From: Streptomyces sp. ST2-7A
GTDB taxonomy: Bacteria > Actinomycetota > Actinomycetes > Streptomycetales > Streptomycetaceae
NCBI RefSeq assembly: GCF_021390475.1
Contig: NZ_JAJUWS010000025.1
Location: forward strand, 1 to 64,000
Reading direction: 5' to 3'
Length of the DNA stretch: 64,000 nucleotides
The notes beneath the pieces were generated by a model. The model worked only from the letters and a program-made list of their open reading frames with translations. It was not told where the DNA came from and did not search any database. Every line of letters starts with the position of its first letter. Positions within the stretch are counted from its first letter, which is position 1. A program made the translations under genes and the position numbers. Below are positions 1 through 6,873 of this stretch, piece by piece.

Positions 1-402
1 GCCCCCAACCCCCACACCTACCCCCACAACCCCCACCAGTGGGTGGACCCACTCGGCCTCAGCCCATGCGTCCAGATCGATGAACGGAAGCTAGATTATC
101 TTTTCAATAAGAACATTAAGCCGGACTCACACAATACGCCACGAGCCAAGCAGAATGCAGCGCAGTTGCGGAGGGTAGGATTTGGCGACACTCCCCTCTC
201 TCGTCAATTTGTGGCTGATCATCTAGGCAGTGCTGCCCGTAGCGGTTTCAGTCGAACCTTCAATAATGAATGGGGTACTTTCGGTGTTTCTGATTCCGTT
301 CTCCATGGGCGCTGGGGAGCGGTTGGGGTTGAGAGCACATGGCAAGTCATGGGGGACGGTACTCTCCGTTTTTCTACTGCAATTTTGCGAGGTGGGCGAT
401 AA
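1..402 (+). CDS. Rhs-type polymorphic toxin, C-terminal fragment (5' end outside window)
   Basis: The reading frame is open from base 1, so only the last 133 residues are visible. They begin with a proline/asparagine/histidine-rich stretch ending in WVDPLGL, the hallmark end of the Rhs core shell in actinobacterial Rhs/YD-repeat proteins. After such a motif the variable C-terminal toxin domain begins. The remaining ~110 residues (SHNTPRAKQNAAQL...FGDTP...) contain conserved-looking His, Arg and Gln positions, but I cannot assign a toxin family. Base composition falls clearly below the genome average after the Rhs motif, as usual for exchangeable toxin tips. The next gene, 35 bp downstream on the same strand, is the probable cognate immunity gene. 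The Rhs origin is well supported; the toxic activity is inference. Confidence 0.75.
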   Translation, partial: APNPHTYPHNPHQWVDPLGLSPCVQIDERKLDYLFNKNIKPDSHNTPRAKQNAAQLRRVGFGDTPLSRQFVADHLGSAARSGFSRTFNNEWGTFGVSDSVLHGRWGAVGVESTWQVMGDGTLRFSTAILRGGR

Positions 403-437
403 TTCCTTGCCGGAATTTTTAATCGTCGAGTAAGGGA

Positions 438-797
438 ATGGCCGTGTATCGAGAATTCGTAGTTCCAAGTGATGAAGAGATCATTGAAGAGTTTGGTGTG
501 ATTCCTGAAGTTGTATCGGAATTCGAAGCAAAGAGGCTGGATTTCTCCTCGGTGATGGAGGGAGGAGTTGTTCTCACCTATGACGCGCTCGCCAGATCCA
601 TTGCGATCATTTGGAAAAATTTCAGCGGGGAGGTAATTGTCGACATCTTCAAGGAGGGTGCGACGAGAATGTCCGTCGTGAGTTTTGATGGCACAAGTCA
701 AATCTCTTTGAGGTTTGATTCGGGGGAAGTGGAGGAGGAGCTCTTTTTGCAAATTTTTCCGCGTCCGAAATTGACGGGGCGCGGACTATTTAGTTGA
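438..797 (+). CDS. Probable cognate immunity protein
   Basis: This is a 119-residue acidic cytosolic-type protein with no signal peptide or membrane segment. It starts at ATG 438, 35 bp after the toxin stop, on the same strand. The C-terminal half has an alternating beta-strand pattern (VLTYDALARSIAIIW, VIVDIFKEGATRMSVVS). I associate that pattern with small proteins encoded after Rhs toxins in actinomycetes, but I cannot name a family. A/T-ending codons are common, matching the toxin tip and unlike the genes after 2.7 kb, so the two probably arrived together. Its role as the toxin's neutralising partner is inferred from position, size and composition only. Confidence 0.6.
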   Translation: MAVYREFVVPSDEEIIEEFGVIPEVVSEFEAKRLDFSSVMEGGVVLTYDALARSIAIIWKNFSGEVIVDIFKEGATRMSVVSFDGTSQISLRFDSGEVEEELFLQIFPRPKLTGRGLFS

Positions 798-836
798 GCT
801 TCGGACAAGAGGGGGTCTAATGTGGTGAGCTGCTTT

Positions 837-1665
837 TTAGTGGATCCGAGCAGCTATGAGTCCTGGGAACGCGAGGAAGTGTGAGCCCTTGCGTTCGTAC
901 CGGACGGTCAGGTGGCGGTATTCGAACAGTCAGTAGATCGAGTGTTCTGCTTTTCAGTGGTGTCGGCTGAGCCGCTTGCTCGATTCGATCCCGGGGTGGG
1001 CGAGGCGCCGGGACGATGCCGCGTTCGCGGAGCCGGGCGAGGTATTCGGCGGAGTGGTAGTGCTTGCCCGCGCGGAGTTTGTCCGGGTGGCCTCGGTGGG
1101 GGCCGCGCATGGAGCGGATGGCGGGGATGTCGAGGACCAGCGGCAACGCTGCCTGGCTGTCGTGGACGTTCGTACCCGAGACTCCCAGGGCAGGGCAGGG
1201 CAGGGCAGGGCAGGGGCAGACCCCGCGCGTCGGACAGCACGTGCGGCTTGGAGTTCTTCTTGCCCCGATCGACCGGCCTGCATCCGGCCGGCGATCCCCT
1301 CTTTTTGCGCGGACCGAGGCTGCGTCCACGATCGCCGAGGTCCAGTCCACCTCGCCCCGGGCCCCGATACTCGTCCAGGAGTGCTCGATGCAGCCGACAA
1401 CACAGCCCCCGGCCTTGGTCCAAACCACGAACCGGCGATGTGCCGTCGCCGGGGAAACGTCAAACGTCGACGGGAGATGCCGCCACGCACAACCGCTGGC
1501 CAGGACGCACATCACCACGAAGATGGCCCGTTCATCAACGGGCGCCATCCCCCCACTCTGCGGATGCGAGGAGAACGACGGCAGCAACGGAGCAACCGGC
1601 GACCACTGTCCATCGGGAAGCAATCGCTGCGACAGATCACCACCCGGGACACTGCACCATGCCGC
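837..1665 (-). pseudogene. Decayed IS5-type transposase
   Basis: Read on the minus strand, pieces of an IS5-family transposase appear in order: LLPDGQW..VAPLLP, WRHLPSTF, VDWTSAIVDAASVRAKRG, VDRGKKNSKPHVLSDARG, GVSGTNVHDSQAALPLV, RERGIV, and finally GIESSKRLSRHH and FEYRHLTVRYERKGS. The pieces lie in three different frames, so at least three frameshifts are needed. Two codons where the family has Trp are TGA stops (at 954-956 and 930-932). The span is close to the usual ~275 residues. A CAGGG tandem array sits inside the gene where one frame change occurs. I could not identify terminal inverted repeats or a target duplication. The element is certainly non-functional as read. Confidence 0.8.
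1186..1215. repeat. (CAGGG)6 tandem repeat inside the transposase remnant
   Basis: Six perfect copies of the pentamer CAGGG occur back to back and are followed by one extra G. The array lies where the transposase should encode its conserved GVSG-type core strand, and the reading frame changes across it. Replication slippage of a 5-bp unit would produce exactly this damage. Confidence 0.9.
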
Positions 1666-1752
1666 ATCAAACCGACACCACGCGAGGCATCCTCTCAGCC
1701 GCTTCCTGAAGTGGTTTATGCAACCCGATGATTCCTCGATGAATGGGCTTCC

Positions 1753-2142
1753 TTGAGTGAATTTACTCTCGAGCTCGACTCCGGGACGGAGGAGTATTTT
1801 CGGGAGGTGGCTCGATTCGCATGCCATGAATTTGGAATCTCTTACTCCGAGGCGGTGGCTCGCCTGAACCAGGTTTACTGCGACTCGAAAATTGATCCTT
1901 ACCCGGATCTCATGTGCCACGAGGAGCCGGAGTACTGGGCTTTCGGGGTTTATTATGTATTGACCACTGTCGAGGGTGGGGAGTTGCTCTGGTGGGATTC
2001 GGAAGCGGACCGTTCCGGTTGGCCTGTTCGTCCCGCTCCGGAGAAAGGAACTCGATACTGGACGCTTTCAGGGGATTGCGAGGCGCCGCCTCCCCGTCCA
2101 GAATTGATGGATTCGATTATGGTAATCGATTCACTTCGGTAA
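1753..2142 (+). pseudogene. Probably 5'-truncated hypothetical gene next to the IS remnant
   Basis: The frame can start at TTG 1753 and gives 129 residues. In-frame codons continue upstream (LDEWAS) to a TGA at 1729-1731, at the edge of the transposase remnant. This suggests that the original 5' end was lost when the element inserted. No convincing ribosome binding site precedes the TTG. The protein is acidic and Trp-rich (EPEYWAFGVYYVL, GELLWWDSEADRSGW) with no membrane segment. Base composition resembles the toxin/immunity genes, so it may belong to the same Rhs-associated accessory set, perhaps as another immunity-type protein. I do not recognise a family. It could still be expressed as a short protein. 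Confidence 0.5.
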
Positions 2143-2765
2143 CCCTGATCGAACGTCCCGCACTTCTGAGATAATTTCCCAACCGACTGCGTCTCGGGAA
2201 CGGGAACATCTATCAGTGCCCCCGGGTGCGCTCCGAAGAGCGGCAGGAACCCCTGTTGCGGGGGTCGGTATTGCGGGAGGTGATGTCGGGACGAACCGGT
2301 GGGGCCAACTTTTCACAACACGACCCGTAACCGGTATTCATCCTTGCCGGCGCGAACGCCACGGAACGGGAGTCGACACCTTCCACTCCGAGTCGCTTAG
2401 GAATGACCCTCGGGTCGCGACCCCGAGATCTCGTGCGATGCGTACCTGCACTCGGACGACAAGACCGCACAAGGGATCCCGGAAAATCAATCGGCGAGAC
2501 ATCCGGTGCCCCGTATCCCAAGGGGGCGAACCCATCGGCTTGAACAAAACCCCGGGCCCGGGGCGGAGGGGGAGGAGGGGTCGTCACTCCTCCTTCCCCG
2601 GGGCGGGCCATCCGAGCCGTGACCCGACTCGGCGGCCACGGCAACGGGCAGCGTCATGGCGGGCACTTCGAGGCGACGGGGCTTGTCCCGCGAAGGACGT
2701 GGAAGCACGCGATGGGACCCCGGAGACGTTCCACCACGCTCCCCGCCTCCGCCTCCGCCCCGCGC
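2143..2765. other. Intergenic stretch without a supportable gene
   Basis: About 620 bp separate the accessory patch from the first conserved minus-strand gene. Frames here lack consistent G/C third positions on either strand. A 14-bp palindrome made of CCCCGGG and CCCGGGG lies at 2550-2563. It could contribute to a terminator for the minus-strand oxidoreductase, but no clean hairpin with a tract follows. I see no convincing gene. Confidence 0.5.
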
Positions 2766-4190
2766 TCAGTCCCGGTCGGCGGTGCGCAGGCGGCGCCATA
2801 CGGCGCGGGCGGCGTTGTGCCCGGACATGCCGTGCACGCCCGGCCCCGGCCAGGTCGCCGAGGAGCACAGGAACACCGCCGGGTGCGGGGTGGAGTACGG
2901 GTGCGGGCTCGGCTTGGGCCGGAACATGGTCTGCAGGCCGGTGAAGGCGCCGCAGGCGATGTCCCCGCCGACGTAGTTGGCGTTCCGGGCCTGCAACTGC
3001 GGCGGTCCGGCGACCGCCCGTCCCAGGACCAGGTCCCGGAAGCCGGGCGCGAAGCGTTCGATCTGCCGTTCCACGGCCTCGGTCAGGTCTCCCCGCCAGT
3101 TGTGCGGGACGTGCCCGTAGACCCAGAAGACGTGCTTGCCCTCCGGTGCCCGGGAGGGGTCGATGGCGGTCGGCTGGGAGGTGATGAGGAACGGCACCTC
3201 GGGCGCGCGCCCGGCCACGGCGGCCCGCAGCGCGGTGTCCACCTCCCCGGCCGTCGGCCCCAGGTGGACGGTCCCGGCCCGGTGGGCGTCCGGCGAGGTC
3301 CACGGGACCGGACCGGAGAGCGCGTAGTCCAGCTTGAAGGCCGCCGCCCCGTACCGGAAGGACCGGAAGGCGTCGCCCAGACCGGCGATGCGGGCGGCGG
3401 CGGTGGGGGAGGTGTCGAAGATGTAGGCGCGGGCCGGCGGCAGTTCGTCCAGGCGCTTGACCTCCACCCCGGTGTGGATGGTGCCGCCCAGCTCCCGCAG
3501 GTAGCCGGCGAGGGCGTCGGAGACGGCCTGCGAGCCGCCGCGCGCGATCGGCCAGCCGCCCTCGTGCGCGCCCAGTGCGAAGACCATGGCGATCGCCGAG
3601 GTGGCCGGGGTGTTCAACGGGGAGATCACGTGGCCGGCCAGTCCTGCGAACAGTCCCTTGGCCCGCTCGCCCCGGAAGCGGCGCAGCAGCCAGGAGACCG
3701 GTGGCAGGCCGGTGAGGCCGAACCGGGCCAGGGTGATCGGCCCGCGCCGGGGCAGTTCCCAGGGCACGGTGAGGAAGTCGTGCGCCAGGTTGTCCCAGCG
3801 GCCCAGGTACGGGGCGAGCAGTCGCCGGTAGGTGTCGCCGTCGCGACCCTCCAGGGAGGCGGCGGTCTCGTCCACCGAACGGGTCAGCAGAGCCGCCGTG
3901 CCGTCCGGGAAGGGGTGCGCGAGGGCGTGCTCGGCCTCCAGCCACTCCAGCCCGTGCCGGGCCAGCGGCATGGCGTTAAAGGCCGGGGAGCCGACCCCGA
4001 TCGGGTGAACCGCCGAGCAGGGGTCGTGTCGGAAGCCGGGCAGCGTCAGCTCCTCGGTGCGCGCCCCACCCCCGATGCCGTCCCCGGCCTCGAACACCTC
4101 GGCGGAGTACCCCCGGCGGGCCAGCTCGATGGCGGCGGTCAGGCCGTTCGGGCCCGATCCCACCACCACAACGTCACGCAATGAGGCCAC
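2766..4190 (-). CDS. CrtI-like FAD-dependent oxidoreductase (phytoene desaturase family)
   Basis: This is a 474-residue protein with an N-terminal dinucleotide-binding motif VVGSGPNGLTAA at about residues 9-20, followed by the acidic residue ending the second strand (EVFEAGDGIGGGARTEEL). That is the arrangement of COG1233 phytoene-dehydrogenase-like flavoproteins. A C-terminal FAD-interacting block (FWVYGHVPHNW, then GVHGMSGHNAARA) is present. The start is GTG 4190 with a GGGGAG ribosome site about ten bases upstream. It lies 29 bp after the inositol-phosphatase gene on the same strand, so the two are probably cotranscribed. No carotenoid genes are nearby, so the substrate is unknown. Family assignment is firm; specificity is not. 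Confidence 0.85.
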   Translation of the reverse strand: MASLRDVVVVGSGPNGLTAAIELARRGYSAEVFEAGDGIGGGARTEELTLPGFRHDPCSAVHPIGVGSPAFNAMPLARHGLEWLEAEHALAHPFPDGTAALLTRSVDETAASLEGRDGDTYRRLLAPYLGRWDNLAHDFLTVPWELPRRGPITLARFGLTGLPPVSWLLRRFRGERAKGLFAGLAGHVISPLNTPATSAIAMVFALGAHEGGWPIARGGSQAVSDALAGYLRELGGTIHTGVEVKRLDELPPARAYIFDTSPTAAARIAGLGDAFRSFRYGAAAFKLDYALSGPVPWTSPDAHRAGTVHLGPTAGEVDTALRAAVAGRAPEVPFLITSQPTAIDPSRAPEGKHVFWVYGHVPHNWRGDLTEAVERQIERFAPGFRDLVLGRAVAGPPQLQARNANYVGGDIACGAFTGLQTMFRPKPSPHPYSTPHPAVFLCSSATWPGPGVHGMSGHNAARAVWRRLRTADRD

Positions 4191-4219
4191 GGTGTCGGCT
4201 CTCCCCTCGCGGTTGGGGT

Positions 4220-5053
4220 TCAGACGGCGTCGGTTCGTCCCGCCGCCAGCAGGTCGAGAATACGTCGCGCGGTCGCCTCGTCGCGGGCCGCGGTGAACGG
4301 CAGCGCGTTGCCACCCGCGAGCCGGAACGGCTCCCCGGCGACGGTGCGTTGCACCCCGCCCGCCTCGGTGACCAGCAACAGGCCGGCCGCGTGGTCCCAG
4401 GGGAACTCCCAGCTGAAGGCGAGGGCGTCCAGCTCACCGCGCGCCACCCGCAGGTACTCCAATCCGGCGGCACCGCCCGGCCGCGGGGCCACGCCCTCGG
4501 TCCACAACCCCAGCAGCGCCCGGCGCTGGTCGGGGGCGACGTGGTCGGGGTCGGAGCAGGCCACCCGCAGCGGCTCGTTCCACGGGCGCGGGGTGGGGGC
4601 GGGCAGCGGAGCGCCGTTCAGACGGACGCCCGCACCGCGCCAGGCCTCGGCGAACAGGTCGGGGACGGGGGCGTACAGCCAGGCTCCGAGTACCCGTCCG
4701 GCCCTGGCCAGGGCGACCAGGGTGCAGAAGCCGGGTTCGCCCCGTACGAACTGGCGGGTGCCGTCGACGGGGTCCACGATCCACACCGGGTCCTCGCCCT
4801 CCAGGGCGGCGTACCGGCCGGGGTCCTCGTGGACACCCTCCTCACCGACGACCTTCGAGCCGGGCAGCAGGGCGGTCAGCTCCTCGGTCAGCCGGCGCTC
4901 GACCTCCCGGTCGGCGATGGTGACCAGATCGTCCGGTCCCGTCTTGCGCAGAACCTCGTGCTCGGCCAGGCGGCGCCGGCGCGGCACGACCTCCTCGGCC
5001 ACGATCCGCCGGATCACCTCCGGGACGGCGGCTCCCACCTGTACGTCGATCAT
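4220..5053 (-). CDS. Inositol monophosphatase family phosphatase
   Basis: The protein has 277 residues, the usual family length. The metal-site motifs are in place: GEE at 70-72, WIVDPVDGT at 91-99 and PWDHAAG at 219-224. These coordinate Mg2+ and the phosphate in inositol monophosphatase, histidinol-phosphatase and 3'-phosphoadenosine phosphatases, so the physiological substrate cannot be fixed from sequence alone. I chose ATG 5053 because upstream in-frame residues are low-complexity and unlike the family. The GGAGGG directly before it is too close for a normal ribosome site, so the start is slightly uncertain. The gene precedes the CrtI-like oxidoreductase by 29 bp in a likely two-gene operon. 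Confidence 0.88.
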   Translation of the reverse strand: MIDVQVGAAVPEVIRRIVAEEVVPRRRRLAEHEVLRKTGPDDLVTIADREVERRLTEELTALLPGSKVVGEEGVHEDPGRYAALEGEDPVWIVDPVDGTRQFVRGEPGFCTLVALARAGRVLGAWLYAPVPDLFAEAWRGAGVRLNGAPLPAPTPRPWNEPLRVACSDPDHVAPDQRRALLGLWTEGVAPRPGGAAGLEYLRVARGELDALAFSWEFPWDHAAGLLLVTEAGGVQRTVAGEPFRLAGGNALPFTAARDEATARRILDLLAAGRTDAV

Positions 5054-5163
5054 CCCTCCATCGAAACACGCCCCGGGGCATCGGTACGCCCCGGGCCGGG
5101 TGGGTCGGCCCCTCCCGTGGTGCGCGTGTTCCCCCTTCGCCCCGTCGTACTCGTCCGTTCGGC

Positions 5164-5197
5164 GGTCCCGTGCCGGGACGTGTCCCGGCACGGGACC
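5164..5197 (-). terminator. Hairpin terminator after the 437-residue hypothetical gene
   Basis: Perfect 16-bp arms at 5164-5179 and 5182-5197 are separated by 2 nt. The hairpin sits just past the minus-strand stop at 5229 and upstream of the phosphatase start at 5053. It therefore probably separates two minus-strand transcription units. Confidence 0.7.
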
Positions 5198-5207
5198 GGG
5201 GCGGGGG

Positions 5208-5233
5208 CCGTGCTTTCAGGCCGTGCTTTCAGG
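5208..5233. repeat. 13-bp tandem duplication across a stop codon
   Basis: CCGTGCTTTCAGG occurs twice in tandem (5208-5220 and 5221-5233). The second copy contains the TGA stop of the upstream minus-strand gene (5229-5231). The gene therefore ends inside a recent-looking duplication. Confidence 0.85.
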
Positions 5234-6542
5234 CCGCGCCGGCACGGCGCAGTTCGCCCGCCACGGCGTTGTGGTGGCGGGGGGAGACGCTGAGGGCGGC
5301 GTCCAGCAGCACCGGCGCCAGAAGGTCGGGGTTGTCCAGGGCCGCGCCGACGGCCTCCTCGGCGCGTCGGGCCCGGACCAGGGAGGCGAGGAGGGTGACG
5401 GCCTCCTCGCTCCGGCCCGCGGCGAGCAGGGCGCCGGCGATGGCGCCGGTGTCGGCGACCGGGCGGGCGGCCGCCTGGCGCAGCAACTGTCTGCACTCGC
5501 TCTCCCGGCCCCGGTCGGCGAGCGCCTCGGCGATCGCGACCACGGGTCCGGGCGGGAGGGTGGCAGCCTCCCACAGCAGGGTCGCGATCTCGGGCCCCAG
5601 GCCCTCCCGCTCCATGCTCTCCACCAGGAGCGGAAGGTGTTGCGGGGGGCCGGCCACCGCGCCGCACAGGGTCATGTAGAGGTCCGCGCTCAACCCCCGG
5701 GCACGGAGTCGGGCCAGCCGGCCCGCGATCTCCCCGGCGATCCGCCGGTCCTCCTCGGTGAACACGACACGGCGGGTCGGTGTGGTGGGGGATGCGGCGC
5801 CCCCCTCCGCCCCGGCGAAGCGGGAACCGGCGGGGCGTCGGCTCTCCGTCGCGTCCCGTGAAGCGGCGGGCGCGGTGGCCGGAGCGGTCGGGGCGGGGTC
5901 CTCCTCGATGCCGGCGAACCGTGCGCCGCGGGGGCGACGGGCCGGTTTGCCGGTCGGCACGATCGTCGCGGGGGAGACATCGGCCGGGCCGGTCCCCTCG
6001 GCGGGCGGCGGGCCGGGCTGCGGGGGAACGGCCGGTTCGGTGGGGGCGGGCAGGGCGTTGAGCCGTCGTCGCAGTTCGGCGCGGCGACCGCGGGCACGCT
6101 CCTCGTCGTCCGCCGCCCACATCCGCAGCGCCGTCAGCCGCTCGGCCTCCTCGGGGCGCCCGGCCAGACGGGCGGCGCGTTCGGCGGCGGCCAACTCCCG
6201 GCCGTGCCGGTGGGCGTCGATCTCGGCCTGGTCCTCGCGGCCCAGGCGGCGGGTCAGGTCCTCGCGGGCGTCGGGCCGGGAGTCCCGGGCGCGCCGGGCG
6301 AGCTCGTAACGGGAGCGGATCCGTCTCCCGCGACGCTCGGCCTCGGCCGCGCCGTAACGGGCCGCCAGATCCTGGAGCAGGTCGGCGACCACGTCCCAGG
6401 GGGGCAACTCCCGCCCCGCGGACCAGAGGTCCATGTCCCCGGGCACGCGACGTCCGAAGGCGGCGAACCAGCCCGCGGCCGGGTCCAGGGCCTCGACAAG
6501 CGAACGGAACTCGGCCGTGAAGGCCGCCGACTCCCGCCCCAT
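5229..6542 (-). CDS. Conserved actinobacterial hypothetical protein, helical/tetratricopeptide-like
   Basis: The 437-residue protein starts at ATG 6542 (MGRESAAFTAEF), with GGAG nine bases upstream. Two further ATGs and a TTG lie slightly upstream in frame but have poorer spacing. The first ~150 residues contain a WFAAFGRRVPGDMDLWSAGRELPPWDVVADLL block followed by an Arg/Glu-rich helical segment. A Pro/Ala-rich linker carries two similar patches (RGARFAGIEED and AGSRFAGAEGG). The C-terminal ~200 residues form repeated helix pairs (VVAIAEALADRGRESECRQLLRQA). I associate this pattern with an uncharacterised Streptomyces-type family. No catalytic motif is visible and no function can be given. 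Confidence 0.75.
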   Translation of the reverse strand: MGRESAAFTAEFRSLVEALDPAAGWFAAFGRRVPGDMDLWSAGRELPPWDVVADLLQDLAARYGAAEAERRGRRIRSRYELARRARDSRPDAREDLTRRLGREDQAEIDAHRHGRELAAAERAARLAGRPEEAERLTALRMWAADDEERARGRRAELRRRLNALPAPTEPAVPPQPGPPPAEGTGPADVSPATIVPTGKPARRPRGARFAGIEEDPAPTAPATAPAASRDATESRRPAGSRFAGAEGGAASPTTPTRRVVFTEEDRRIAGEIAGRLARLRARGLSADLYMTLCGAVAGPPQHLPLLVESMEREGLGPEIATLLWEAATLPPGPVVAIAEALADRGRESECRQLLRQAAARPVADTGAIAGALLAAGRSEEAVTLLASLVRARRAEEAVGAALDNPDLLAPVLLDAALSVSPRHHNAVAGELRRAGAA

Positions 6543-6873
6543 CACGGACATCTCCATGCGGCTACTGAAGCGCAACCGTGTTACGCCCAGTGTTTCCGGT
6601 GCGCTACGAGGCGTTTACCGAAACGGTGAGGAGCGGTGAAGCGATCACGGAGCGCTGCCGGCGGTCGTGCCCGGCGGGTGACGCCGTTCCGCGCCGGTTG
6701 TGCGCCACCCCCTTGACCGGCCGGGGAGCCGGGGGTGGGGCGGAAGCGGGGGAGGGGACGCCGGGGCGGAAGCGGTGGTGCGCCGGGGGTGCCGACCCCC
6801 GGCGTTCACCTCCGGTCCGGCCCGGGGACGCCCGGGACCACCGGCCGGGCCCGTGCGCGGGAGGTGCCGGACC
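6543..6873. other. Intergenic region between hypothetical gene and ggt
   Basis: About 330 bp hold the upstream region of the 437-residue gene (right part unassigned). The minus-strand sequence GGAAACACTGGGCGTAACAC at about 6585-6604 resembles ECF-type promoter halves only weakly. I see no gene here. Confidence 0.4.

Noticed and set aside
2213..2644. Minus-strand frame including a short MNTGYGSCCEKL peptide
   Set aside because: It has mixed third positions, no ribosome site and no recognisable family, so a gene could not be supported.
2584..3945. Long Arg/Ala/Gly/Pro-rich reading frames overlapping conserved genes, such as those opposite or within the CrtI-like gene, ccr operon and liv operon
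   Set aside because: They are out-of-frame or antisense shadows produced by the high GC content. They lack family motifs and the expected G/C third-position bias, while the overlapping gene has both.
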